From NCBI GenBank assembly GCA_016720935.1, contig JADKJP010000006.1, positions 930,001 to 994,000 on the forward strand: a DNA stretch of 64,000 nucleotides, written 5' to 3'. The notes beneath the pieces are model-generated. The model did not search any database. It saw only the letters and a program-made list of their open reading frames with translations, and was not told the origin of the DNA. The stretch is from Bacteroidota bacterium (GTDB taxonomy: Bacteria > Bacteroidota > Bacteroidia > AKYH767-A > 2013-40CM-41-45). The position numbers and the translations under genes are program-made. Positions within the stretch are counted from its first letter, which is position 1, and each line of letters opens with the position of its first letter. Positions 9,070 through 17,018 of the stretch are shown here, in pieces.

Positions 9070-9914
9070 TTAATTTTTTAGCAGACTGAGAACCAGCGCC
9101 AGCCTTGTTTTGAGCTCCCGGCGGTCGACGATAAAGTCGAGAAAACCGTGTTCAACACAAATTCAGCGGTTTGGAAGCCTTTTGGCAGGTCTTTACCGAT
9201 GGTTTCCTTCACAACCCGCGGACCGGCAAAACCGATGAGGGCTCCGGGCTCTGAAATATTCAGGTCACCGAGCATGGCATAAGAAGCTGTAACACCTCCG
9301 GTGGTCGGATCGGTAAGCAATGAAATATAAGGCAGTTTGGCATCCGCCAGCAGTGTGAGTTTGGCGGAGGTTTTTGCCATTTGCATCAAAGAATAAGCCG
9401 CTTCCATCATCCGCGCTCCGCCTGATTTGGAAATCAGCAGAAAGGGCAGTTTGTGTTCAAGACAATAGTCGATCGCACGAGAAATTTTTTCTCCCACAAC
9501 AGATCCCATGGAACCGCCGATGAAACTAAAATCCATACAGGCAATGACCAGTTGTTGTCCTTCCAGATTACCTGTCGCAGTGCGAATCGCGTCTGTGAGT
9601 CCGCTCTTTTTCTGGGATTCAACGATACGGTCGGTATACTTCTTTGTATCCACAAAATGCAGCGGATCATCTGAACTCAGATTCGGATTGAGTTCGGCGA
9701 ATTCATTGTTGTCAAAAAGAATTTCAAAATACTGCTCCGAACCGATCCTGTCGTGATAGCCGCACTGATCACACACATATTTTTTCTGAATGTGTTCCTT
9801 GCTGGGCACAATGTGCTTACAAGAAGGGCATTTATGCCACAAACCTTCAGGAGTTTCCTTTTTCTCCGTAGTGGTGGTGGTGATACCTTCTTTAATTCGT
9901 TTGAACCAGGACAT
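9070..9914 (-). CDS. accD: Acetyl-CoA carboxylase carboxyltransferase subunit beta, frameshifted near the 3' end
   Basis: Carboxyltransferase beta subunit of fatty-acid synthesis. The N-terminal C4 zinc ribbon (KCPSCKHIV, CDQCGYH) is followed by the crotonase-like carboxyltransferase domain (SGGARMMEAAYSLMQMAKTS, TTGGVTASYAMLGD, IGFAGPRVVKETI). The continuous frame runs off at 9078 with an atypical tail. Restoring one missing base near 9153 (GTGTTGAACACGG should read GTGTTGGAACACGG) gives EFVLEHGFLDFIVDRRELK and a stop at 9070. The restored protein is 281 residues, the normal length. Probably a sequencing indel. It follows fbaB on the same strand after a hairpin. Confidence 0.9.
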
Positions 9915-9961
9915 TTGTCTGCGTCTTTAGTATGGAATAAATGCAAAGTGTTTTTGTACTG

Positions 9962-9985
9962 AAAAATTCTTCCGAAAGAATTTTC
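9962..9985 (-). terminator. Candidate terminator after fbaB
   Basis: Inverted repeat aaaattctt (9963-9971) / aagaatttt (9976-9984) with a 4-base loop, directly past the fbaB stop at 9987. On the minus strand it is followed by a short T run. It is AT-rich and therefore weak. Confidence 0.5.
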
Positions 9986-9986
9986 C

Positions 9987-11045
9987 TTAAGCGATCGTAA
10001 TTTCCTTTGCGAGGTACACATCCTGAATGGTATTCAGTAATTGTACGCCTTCGTTCATCGGTTTCTGGAATGCTTTTCTTCCGGAGATGAGTCCTTGTCC
10101 GCCCGCGCGTTTGTTGATCACCGCGGTTGTTACCGCTTCGCTCATATCGCTTGCTCCTTTGGATTCTCCGCCGCTGTTGATCAATCCGGCGCGGCCCATG
10201 TAGCAATTTAGTACCTGGTAACGACACAAATCAATCGGGTGATCAGAGCTGAGTTCGGAATAAACTTTTGGATGTGTTTTACCAAAACTCAAAGCGGTGT
10301 AACCGCCATTATTCGTTGGTAATTTTTGTTTGATGATATCCGCCTGGATGGTTACTCCGAGGTGATTGGCTTGTCCGGTGAGATCTGCTGAGGTGTGGTA
10401 ATCTTTGCCGTCTTTTTTGAAACCACTGTTTCTAAGGTAGCACCAGAGGATTGTAGCCATTCCCAGTTCGTGCGCGATTTCAAAAGCCTGACTCACTTCC
10501 TGGATCTGACGGGTAGATTCATCGGAACCAAAATAAATTGTCGCGCCAACAGCTGTAGCTCCCATGTTCCAGGCTTCCTGGATCGAACCGAACATAATCT
10601 GGTCGTATTTGTTGGGATAGCTGAGGAATTCATTGTGATTGATTTTCACGATGAACGGAATTTTGTGCGCGTATTTGCGGGAAACTGAAGCAAGTACACC
10701 ATAGGTGGAGGCAACGGCGTTGCAACCGCCTTCAATGGCCAGTTTCACGATGTTTTCAGGATCAAAATAGATCGGGTTGGGGGCAAAAGAAGCACCCGCG
10801 GAGTGTTCAATCCCCTGATCTACGGGAAGAATAGACATGTAACCACTACCGGAGAGGCGACCGTGATTGTATAATTGATGCAGACTACGCATCACCTGGT
10901 TAGAGCGGTTAGACGGAGCAAAGATTCTGTCGGTGAAATCCGGACCGGGAAGGTGCAGATTTTCCTTTTTTACGGTTTTACATTCGTGCTTCAGTAAGCC
11001 ATCGGCACCGGCACCGAGTAATTCAACAATTTTCGAATAGGACAT
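9987..11045 (-). CDS. fbaB: Class I fructose-bisphosphate aldolase (FbaB/DhnA type)
   Basis: Cleaves fructose 1,6-bisphosphate to two triose phosphates by a Schiff-base mechanism. The 352-residue protein matches the DhnA-type class I family. Key segments are SGSGYMSILPVDQGIEHSAG, IPFIVKINHNE (conserved lysine segment), GATAVGATIYFGSDES, and the phosphate-binding GLINSGGESKGASD / AGGQGLISGRKAF. Glycolysis/gluconeogenesis, cytoplasmic. A TAGCTTTG element sits 26 bases upstream. Confidence 0.93.
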   Translation of the reverse strand: MSYSKIVELLGAGADGLLKHECKTVKKENLHLPGPDFTDRIFAPSNRSNQVMRSLHQLYNHGRLSGSGYMSILPVDQGIEHSAGASFAPNPIYFDPENIVKLAIEGGCNAVASTYGVLASVSRKYAHKIPFIVKINHNEFLSYPNKYDQIMFGSIQEAWNMGATAVGATIYFGSDESTRQIQEVSQAFEIAHELGMATILWCYLRNSGFKKDGKDYHTSADLTGQANHLGVTIQADIIKQKLPTNNGGYTALSFGKTHPKVYSELSSDHPIDLCRYQVLNCYMGRAGLINSGGESKGASDMSEAVTTAVINKRAGGQGLISGRKAFQKPMNEGVQLLNTIQDVYLAKEITIA

Positions 11046-11070
11046 GTTTTGTACTGATTTATCAGAAAGG

Positions 11071-11078
11071 CAAAGCTA
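11071..11078 (-). promoter_or_regulatory. Candidate -7 element for fbaB
   Basis: CAAAGCTA on plus is TAGCTTTG on minus, an exact TAnnTTTG match 26 bases upstream of the fbaB ATG. No convincing TTG was found at the -33 position. Confidence 0.45.
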
Positions 11079-11246
11079 ATAGAGAATTTTGAAAATAGAA
11101 ATCGATATCCCCTGATCCTGAACAAGGTTGTCAACGGCAGGAGGTTAAGATTCAACTCGATTTTAGCATTGATTAACACCGGCGTTCATCTTTGAATCAT
11201 CTGATTAACCGCATTTTTGTAAAACAATTTCAATCAAAAAAACAAA

Positions 11247-11609
11247 ATGAAAAAAATGTTGATTTGGATGACAGTCATCGGAATCAGTCTGGGAACTGTT
11301 GTCGCTCAAACACCTTCCACCGCTGTAGTTCCAACATCCAATCCAAAACCTGCACCAGCGGCCGTTCAAAAGGATCAGCAAAATGCCCTGGTAAAACCGC
11401 ATCCACCGGCACATGTGAGTCCGGTTGTTGTTCCGAATAAAAAACCGCATGCGAAACCGGTGCATGTCACACCGGTTCATACCCTGAAAAAAGACGGAAC
11501 GCCTGACCGACGTTTTCATTCCAATAAAAAATTGAAAAAGGACGGCACACCGGATGCTCGTTATAAGGAGAACAAAACTCCCGTTCCTCCATCCGGAGAT
11601 AAAAAATAA
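11247..11609 (+). CDS. Small secreted Pro/Lys/His-rich protein with KKDGTPD repeats
   Basis: The 120-residue protein has a signal peptide (MKKMLIWMTVIGISLGTVVA, cleavage after VVA/Q likely), then a low-complexity stretch rich in Pro, Ala, Lys and His. It ends with two near-copies of the motif LKKDGTPDxR followed by an Asn-Lys pair (about residues 80-109). Such KKDGTPD repeats occur in uncharacterised secreted proteins of Bacteroidota; I know no function. It has a strong terminator 41 bases downstream and stands alone. Probably periplasmic or surface-exposed. Confidence 0.75.
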   Translation: MKKMLIWMTVIGISLGTVVAQTPSTAVVPTSNPKPAPAAVQKDQQNALVKPHPPAHVSPVVVPNKKPHAKPVHVTPVHTLKKDGTPDRRFHSNKKLKKDGTPDARYKENKTPVPPSGDKK

Positions 11610-11649
11610 ATTGTGTGAGGAAACATTTCCCTGGAAAGGGGAGTGTTTA

Positions 11650-11680
11650 CATCCCGGCCAATCGCCGGGATGTTTTTTTT
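11650..11680 (+). terminator. Rho-independent terminator of the 11247 gene
   Basis: GC-rich perfect 9-bp stem CATCCCGGC (11650-11658) / GCCGGGATG (11664-11672), 5-base loop, then eight T (11673-11680). The T run touches the stop codon of the convergent tamL gene. Confidence 0.92.
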
Positions 11681-14048
11681 AGAATGGATAACCAATGGCC
11701 AGGTTAGGCGTGATATCGCCAATCTGGAATTTTTGATTTGGATAGACCCAACGTTGGCTGAGGTCAAGAGATGGATCTCTTAATTTAACGGCTGCATCAA
11801 TGCGGAGAATAAAGAAGGAAAAATTAAATCGTAAGCCGACTCCCGCGCCGAGGCCCATTTCCTTGATCACATTGGCAAATTCAAACTGGGAACCGGGACG
11901 TGCTGCGTCGAAGTTCCGTGTCCAGATATTTCCGGCATCGACAAAAGCGGCGCCTTCCAACTGAGCACCTTCCAGCAAACGTAAGAGGAAGGAGCGGTAC
12001 TCAATATTCGCTTCGATTTTTATGTCACCGCTTTGTTCGATGTTGACCAGCTTTTGATAGGAGCCCGGACCGAGAGTCCTGGCGCTCCAGGCGCGTAAAC
12101 TGTTCGCTCCGCCGGCAAAGAAACTTTTTTCAAAAGGCAACGCTTTTGAATTAAAGACAGGAAAACCAATTCCTGCCGCGATGCGATACACAAGTGAATT
12201 GTTAGGATCGAGTTGCAAATGGTAGCTAACGTCTACATCCGGTTTGATGTATTGGGAGTATTTTATATCAAAGACTTTGTAATTTCCTGCTTCGTCTTTT
12301 TTGAGATTGAGCGGTTTTGCAAGAGAGGTAAGAATCAAACCGGAAAATTCCATGTTGGCGCGGATGAAAAAGAATCGACCATTGGTTTTAACTTCCTGGT
12401 TATTGTAAATCCATGAGAATCGTCCGGATGGAATGAGATGTGTATCGTAACTATACAACAAACGAGGATCGTTAAGGCTGTCGAGTTTTGCCTGAAAAGC
12501 AGGAGAAGGTTTTACGTAAACGGAATTTATTTCAAAGGGGTAAACAAAGAAGCGTTGTGTTTTTGAACCTCTCCATTGATAACCCATGGAAAAATTCAGG
12601 ATGGAACGGACGTAATCGGGACGGTTTTGGTAATTGAATCCGATGTTGAGATTCGTACGCGGATTGAAATAACGGGAGGTTCCTTTTGTGATAAAATTCG
12701 GCAGAAGAAATTTCTTGAAAGCAAGGTTGATCTGTGGCCCGAACTCATACGTATTGAAAGCAAAGATTTTTTTGTTCTGTGTAGGTTCGTTGAAATTCGG
12801 AAGTGCTTCGATCGCGCCTTTGATTTTTACATCAAGGACTTCAGCGTTGTGAAACAGGTTCTTGTTACGATAACCGATACTTCCTGCAATTCCCAGGTTA
12901 CCACCGGTATTTGTTGCTTCCGCTTCCAGGGTGATGTCCCGCTGATCCATGGGAGTTAGCTGGATATTCACATCCAGTCGGTACGGTTCGTTTTCATTTT
13001 CACGCACAACTTCAGAAAACTGAATGTTGATGAATTTGAAAATGTTCAGATCCTGCAGACGTGTATAGGAATAATCCACGCTTGGCTGGAGATAGAGATC
13101 ACCGGTTTCGAAAAAAATGGTACCCAGTAACTGGTCGTTGTGGAGGATCCGTGAAGAATCTATAGAAAGAATATAATAGCCGTGATATAAGGTTGTATCG
13201 GAAGGAATGGAATGGGATGGATCTTTTGGATTAAAATCTGTCTGGATGTAAATATTCCGTAGAGTATAGCTGTGATGATTTTCGATCAGGTGGTTACCAA
13301 TCAATTCAGGATCGATATTTTCATTTACGCGGTTGATATAAAAATAAATATCTGTCTGATGATTGTTTAGAGAACTATCGACCTGGATGGTGATGTAATT
13401 TTTATTGAAGAAATAATATCCCAGATCTTTGATCGCGGTGGAGATCCTGTCTCTTTCTTTATCGATTTGATCTTCATCATAACGCTCGTTGCTGACGATG
13501 AGAGAGTTTTTTGTGAGTGAAGGAAGCAGACTGTGGAGGACAGGATCTTTTGTAGAATAATCCACATTGCGGATAAAATAAGCCCTGCCATATTTTATAG
13601 AATAATTGACTTTGGCTGTTTTGTGCTTGTAGATTACAGAATCTTTCACAGATGAATTAAAAAATCCCTGTTTGTGAACAAGAAGGTTCAATTGATTCCG
13701 TGAACGTTCGACCAGTGACGTATCAAGAATAGCGGGTTCCTCACCGATACTTTTGAGCCAGTTTTTGAATTTTGTTGGGCGGCCATGATTTCCGAGGTTA
13801 TAAACGCCAAGGTGGAAACGAAAGAGTCCGAGGATTTTTCTGTTTGGCTTCTGTTTGATAAGTGTCGCGAGACGTTCTTTTTCAATCAGTCCTGTATCCG
13901 CTAGAATCACATTTTTGGTCAGCAAATACTGTCCTTCCGGAAGTTTACGAGCCGGATTGCAACCGTAGAACAGGAGCAATGAAAAAAAGATATAAAGGGC
14001 GTTCTTTTTGGAGAGCACTAGACCGGATTCTGGATGCGATTCCTGCAA
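11679..14048 (-). CDS. tamL: TamL-type BamA/TamA-family outer membrane lipoprotein
   Basis: The 789-residue protein has a lipoprotein signal with lipobox FYGC near residue 30. POTRA-like repeats follow (ILADTGLIEKERLATLIKQ onward). The C-terminal half is an Omp85 beta-barrel with the conserved FFAGGANSLRAWSARTLGPG segment and a C-terminal strand ending LAIGYPF. This architecture matches TamL, the lipoprotein paralogue that partners TamB in Bacteroidota outer-membrane biogenesis. tamB is often adjacent in this phylum but is not beside it here. Upstream (14049-14302) I see no gene. Confidence 0.88.
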   Translation of the reverse strand: MQESHPESGLVLSKKNALYIFFSLLLFYGCNPARKLPEGQYLLTKNVILADTGLIEKERLATLIKQKPNRKILGLFRFHLGVYNLGNHGRPTKFKNWLKSIGEEPAILDTSLVERSRNQLNLLVHKQGFFNSSVKDSVIYKHKTAKVNYSIKYGRAYFIRNVDYSTKDPVLHSLLPSLTKNSLIVSNERYDEDQIDKERDRISTAIKDLGYYFFNKNYITIQVDSSLNNHQTDIYFYINRVNENIDPELIGNHLIENHHSYTLRNIYIQTDFNPKDPSHSIPSDTTLYHGYYILSIDSSRILHNDQLLGTIFFETGDLYLQPSVDYSYTRLQDLNIFKFINIQFSEVVRENENEPYRLDVNIQLTPMDQRDITLEAEATNTGGNLGIAGSIGYRNKNLFHNAEVLDVKIKGAIEALPNFNEPTQNKKIFAFNTYEFGPQINLAFKKFLLPNFITKGTSRYFNPRTNLNIGFNYQNRPDYVRSILNFSMGYQWRGSKTQRFFVYPFEINSVYVKPSPAFQAKLDSLNDPRLLYSYDTHLIPSGRFSWIYNNQEVKTNGRFFFIRANMEFSGLILTSLAKPLNLKKDEAGNYKVFDIKYSQYIKPDVDVSYHLQLDPNNSLVYRIAAGIGFPVFNSKALPFEKSFFAGGANSLRAWSARTLGPGSYQKLVNIEQSGDIKIEANIEYRSFLLRLLEGAQLEGAAFVDAGNIWTRNFDAARPGSQFEFANVIKEMGLGAGVGLRFNFSFFILRIDAAVKLRDPSLDLSQRWVYPNQKFQIGDITPNLAIGYPF

Positions 14049-14302
14049 AATTAATATAATTAGCCATGGTTCAGTTTATTCTTTGGATGTCTCACAAACA
14101 AGGTTTGTTAATAATTCAGACACTTTCCATTACTTAAGTTTCATGGGATGAGAGCGTTGTAAAACGCGATTGAGGCGATCCATTGGAATATAACAAGATT
14201 GAAATGAGATTCCCTTGATTCTGCCTGGCCTCGAAAGCAATAATTAATCGATCCGAGTGCCGGATTATGTGATTTTTAATTTTCTTTGCGGACCGTTTTA
14301 GT

Positions 14303-14330
14303 AGAATTTAGAATTTAGTTTTTAGGTATT
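14303..14330 (-). repeat. Heptamer array, 4 units, before tRNA-Ala
   Basis: Units agaattt, agaattt, agttttt, aggtatt in 7-base register, ending one base before the tRNA. On the minus strand they read AAATTCT, AAAAACT and AATACCT, pointing toward tamL. This is the weakest in unit identity of the arrays. Confidence 0.5.
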
Positions 14331-14331
14331 A

Positions 14332-14405
<74 letters not shown>

Positions 14406-14409
14406 CAAG

Positions 14410-14437
14410 AGAGGTCCATCTGGGCCTCTTTTTTTTT
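14410..14437 (+). terminator. Terminator of tRNA-Ala
   Basis: Stem AGAGGTCC (14410-14417) / GGGCCTCT (14422-14429) with a 4-base loop and a T run at 14430-14437. Confidence 0.85.
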
Positions 14438-14496
14438 GCCTGAATTAGACTATCGTTTTTGTAAAGTCTGGAGTCGGGTGTAATGGTTCAATTCAA

Positions 14497-14667
14497 AATC
14501 AGCAATCAGCAATCCTCAATCGGAGTTTTGGTTCAATTCAAAATCAGCAATCCTCAATCCTCAATCCTCAATCCTCAATCCTCAATCTACAATCCTCAAT
14601 CAGCAATCTACAATCAGCAATCCACAATCAGCAATCCACAATCCACAATCCACAATCAAAAATCCCT
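14497..14667 (+). repeat. Large AATCNNN heptamer array upstream of the M2 peptidase
   Basis: Two blocks, 14497-14524 (4 units) and 14542-14667 (18 units), in strict 7-base register. Every unit starts AATC and only the last three bases vary (agc, ctc, tac, cac, aaa, cct). The 13-base flank ggttcaattcaaa occurs before both blocks. It lies 64 bases before the start codon at 14732. If translated, the array would add a 7-residue-period NPQSSI-like leader to the peptidase, which I regard as spurious. Confidence 0.9.
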
Positions 14668-14731
14668 GCTTTTTCTTATACTTGCATCCCCTTTCAATTC
14701 AACGAATTCTATTGTCTCAAAACAAAGCAAA

Positions 14732-16534
14732 ATGAAAAAAGCGATCTGGTTCCTGGCAATCGGTGTGATGCTGGTTGCATGCAAAAACGAATCTGCCGAA
14801 CACCAACAGCAAGTACAAAAGTATCTGGATGATTACAATGCTAAATACAAAAGCTTGTATTCAGCATCCAGTGAAGGGCAATGGTCAGTAAACACTCACA
14901 TCGTTGAAGGGGATACCATGAATGCCTATACATCCAGAATCGCGGATGAGGCGATCGCGAAGTTTACAGGGAGCAAAGAAAATATCGACAGGGCAACGGA
15001 GTACATGAAATGGGAAAAGGATCTCACTCCTTTGCAGGTGAAACAGCTTAGAAAAGTATTGTATCTGGCAGCCGGGAATCCGGAGAGCGCAGAGGAGACG
15101 GTGAAAGAACTTATCAAAGCCGGTACCGCTCAAACGGAGCATTTGTACGGTTATAAATTTTTGATTGATCAGAAGGAAGTTACTCCGAATGATATTGATT
15201 CGATTCTCGCGGAGGTGAAAGACACTACTGCAAGAAGAAAAGCATGGGAATCCAGTAAAGCTATTGGCGCGACTTTGAAGCCGGGACTGATGAACCTTCG
15301 GGACTTGCGCAACAAAGTCGTTCAGGGTTTGGGTTATCCTGATTATTTCACTTATCAGGTTTCCGACTATGGCATGAAGACGGATGAGATGATGGACATG
15401 CTTCGCAAATTCAATAAGGAGCTGAATCCGCTTTACCGTGAATTGCATACATATCTTCGCTATGAACTCGCTAAGAAATATGGTGTCAAAGATGTTCCGG
15501 ATTATATTCCCGCGCATTGGTTGAGCAATCGCTGGGGACAGGATTGGAGCGAGATGGTTACCGTTGAAGGCCTGAATCTCGACAGCGCTTTAAAATTGAA
15601 GGATGCCGAATGGGTCGCCAAACAAGGAGAGAAGTTTTATGTATCGCTTGGATTTCCGGAGTTGCCAAAATCATTCTGGGAAAAATCAAGTTTGTATCCC
15701 GTAGCAAAAGATGCAGGGTATAAAAAGAACACTCATGCTTCCGCATGGCACATGGATCTCGATCAGGATGTGCGTTCCCTGATGAGTATTGTTCCAAACG
15801 CGCAATGGTATGAAACCGTTCATCACGAATACGGACACATTTATTATTACCTCTCTTACAGCAATCCTGAAGTTCCTTATCTCCTGCGAGAAGGTGCGAA
15901 CCGTGCCTATCATGAAGCGTTGGGAAGTATGATGGGACTTGCGGCGATGCAAAAACCTTTCGCAGCCGGACTTGGTTTGGTAGATCCGAACGCGAAAATG
16001 GATGAAACAAAACAACTGCTTAAAGATGCTTTGAACTACGTCGTTTTCATCCCCTGGAGCGCGGGAACCATGAGTACATTTGAATATGAAATGTATGCGA
16101 AAAATCTTTCACCGGATCAATGGAACAAGCGCTGGTGGGAAATCGTGAAAGAGTACCAGGGAATTGTTCCGCCAACTGAACGGGGAGAAGACTATTGTGA
16201 CGCGGCGACCAAGACACACATCAATGATGACCCTGCACAATACTATGATTATGCATTGTCATTTATTCTTTTGTTCCAGGTACATGATTACATTTCAAAG
16301 AACATCCTGAAACAGGATCCGCATGAAACAAATTATTTTGGCAATAAAGAGGTTGGTAAATTTATCGGTGATATCATGAAACCGGGCAGCAGTGCCGACT
16401 GGAAAAAACTTTTGAAGGACAAAACCGGTGAGGATCTGAGTGCACGCGCGATGCTGGATTATTTCTCTCCGCTGATGGACTGGCTGAAAAAAGAAAATGC
16501 CGGCAGAAAGTACACCATGCCTGAAATGAAATAA
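14732..16534 (+). CDS. M2-family peptidyl-dipeptidase (ACE-like), lipoprotein
   Basis: The 600-residue metallopeptidase is homologous to angiotensin-converting enzyme. The zinc motif HEYGH is at residues 365-369 and the third ligand Glu395 is in YHEALGS. ACE-like flanks are MDLDQDVRSLM and YLLREGANRAYHEALG. It starts at MKKAIWFLAIGVMLVAC, a lipoprotein signal with lipobox VAC, so it is probably anchored in a cell-envelope membrane facing the periplasm. The frame is open another 83 codons upstream but that stretch is the heptamer array, so 14732 was chosen. Removes C-terminal dipeptides from oligopeptides in this family. Confidence 0.93.
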   Translation: MKKAIWFLAIGVMLVACKNESAEHQQQVQKYLDDYNAKYKSLYSASSEGQWSVNTHIVEGDTMNAYTSRIADEAIAKFTGSKENIDRATEYMKWEKDLTPLQVKQLRKVLYLAAGNPESAEETVKELIKAGTAQTEHLYGYKFLIDQKEVTPNDIDSILAEVKDTTARRKAWESSKAIGATLKPGLMNLRDLRNKVVQGLGYPDYFTYQVSDYGMKTDEMMDMLRKFNKELNPLYRELHTYLRYELAKKYGVKDVPDYIPAHWLSNRWGQDWSEMVTVEGLNLDSALKLKDAEWVAKQGEKFYVSLGFPELPKSFWEKSSLYPVAKDAGYKKNTHASAWHMDLDQDVRSLMSIVPNAQWYETVHHEYGHIYYYLSYSNPEVPYLLREGANRAYHEALGSMMGLAAMQKPFAAGLGLVDPNAKMDETKQLLKDALNYVVFIPWSAGTMSTFEYEMYAKNLSPDQWNKRWWEIVKEYQGIVPPTERGEDYCDAATKTHINDDPAQYYDYALSFILLFQVHDYISKNILKQDPHETNYFGNKEVGKFIGDIMKPGSSADWKKLLKDKTGEDLSARAMLDYFSPLMDWLKKENAGRKYTMPEMK

Positions 16535-16568
16535 TGGTTCATCCATTAATCTGCTTGATCAACTTTAA

Positions 16569-17006
16569 ATGAGAATTGCAATGAAATTCACAGGACTAAT
16601 TCTATTTGCATTCTGTTTGTTTTTGTTTTCCTGTACCTTAGAAGTCGGTAAGGAAACAAATACACAAACAGCTGATACCGTTGCCGCGAAAGAATCTGTT
16701 AGCAACGATCAAAATAACAATGTTAACAATCCGGCAACTACTCCGGTCTCATCCGCAGTGATCGATAGTTTTGAAGTGAGAACGTTCATGAATCAGGGTG
16801 CTCCCGGTGGTTATGGTTATGATGTTTTAATGGGAGGGAAGATCTATATCCATCAGCCACATATTCCTGCTGTCGCAGGAAACAATGGATTTCCCAGTGC
16901 GGAATCCGCTTTGAAGACAGGAACATTTATTGTCACCAAAATCCGGAAAAATATCATGCCGCCAAGTGTTACAAAGGACGAGCTGGATAGCCTTGGTGTG
17001 TTGTGA
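16569..17006 (+). CDS. DUF4907 family lipoprotein
   Basis: 145 residues: lipoprotein signal ending LFLFSC, an Asn/Thr-rich linker, then a domain of about 80 residues with GGYGYDVLMGGKIYIHQPHI, VAGNNGFPS and the end segment NIMPPSVTKDELDSLGVL. This fits the Bacteroidota family DUF4907, whose function is unknown. It lies 34 bases after the M2 peptidase on the same strand and may be cotranscribed. An in-frame ATG four codons downstream (16581) is an equally plausible start. Convergent with asnB 12 bases away. Confidence 0.75.
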   Translation: MRIAMKFTGLILFAFCLFLFSCTLEVGKETNTQTADTVAAKESVSNDQNNNVNNPATTPVSSAVIDSFEVRTFMNQGAPGGYGYDVLMGGKIYIHQPHIPAVAGNNGFPSAESALKTGTFIVTKIRKNIMPPSVTKDELDSLGVL

Positions 17007-17018
17007 GAAATGAATAAT

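Noticed and set aside
14483..14731. N-terminal extension of the M2 peptidase
   Set aside because: It is a read-through of the AATCNNN array; a perfect lipoprotein signal begins at 14732.
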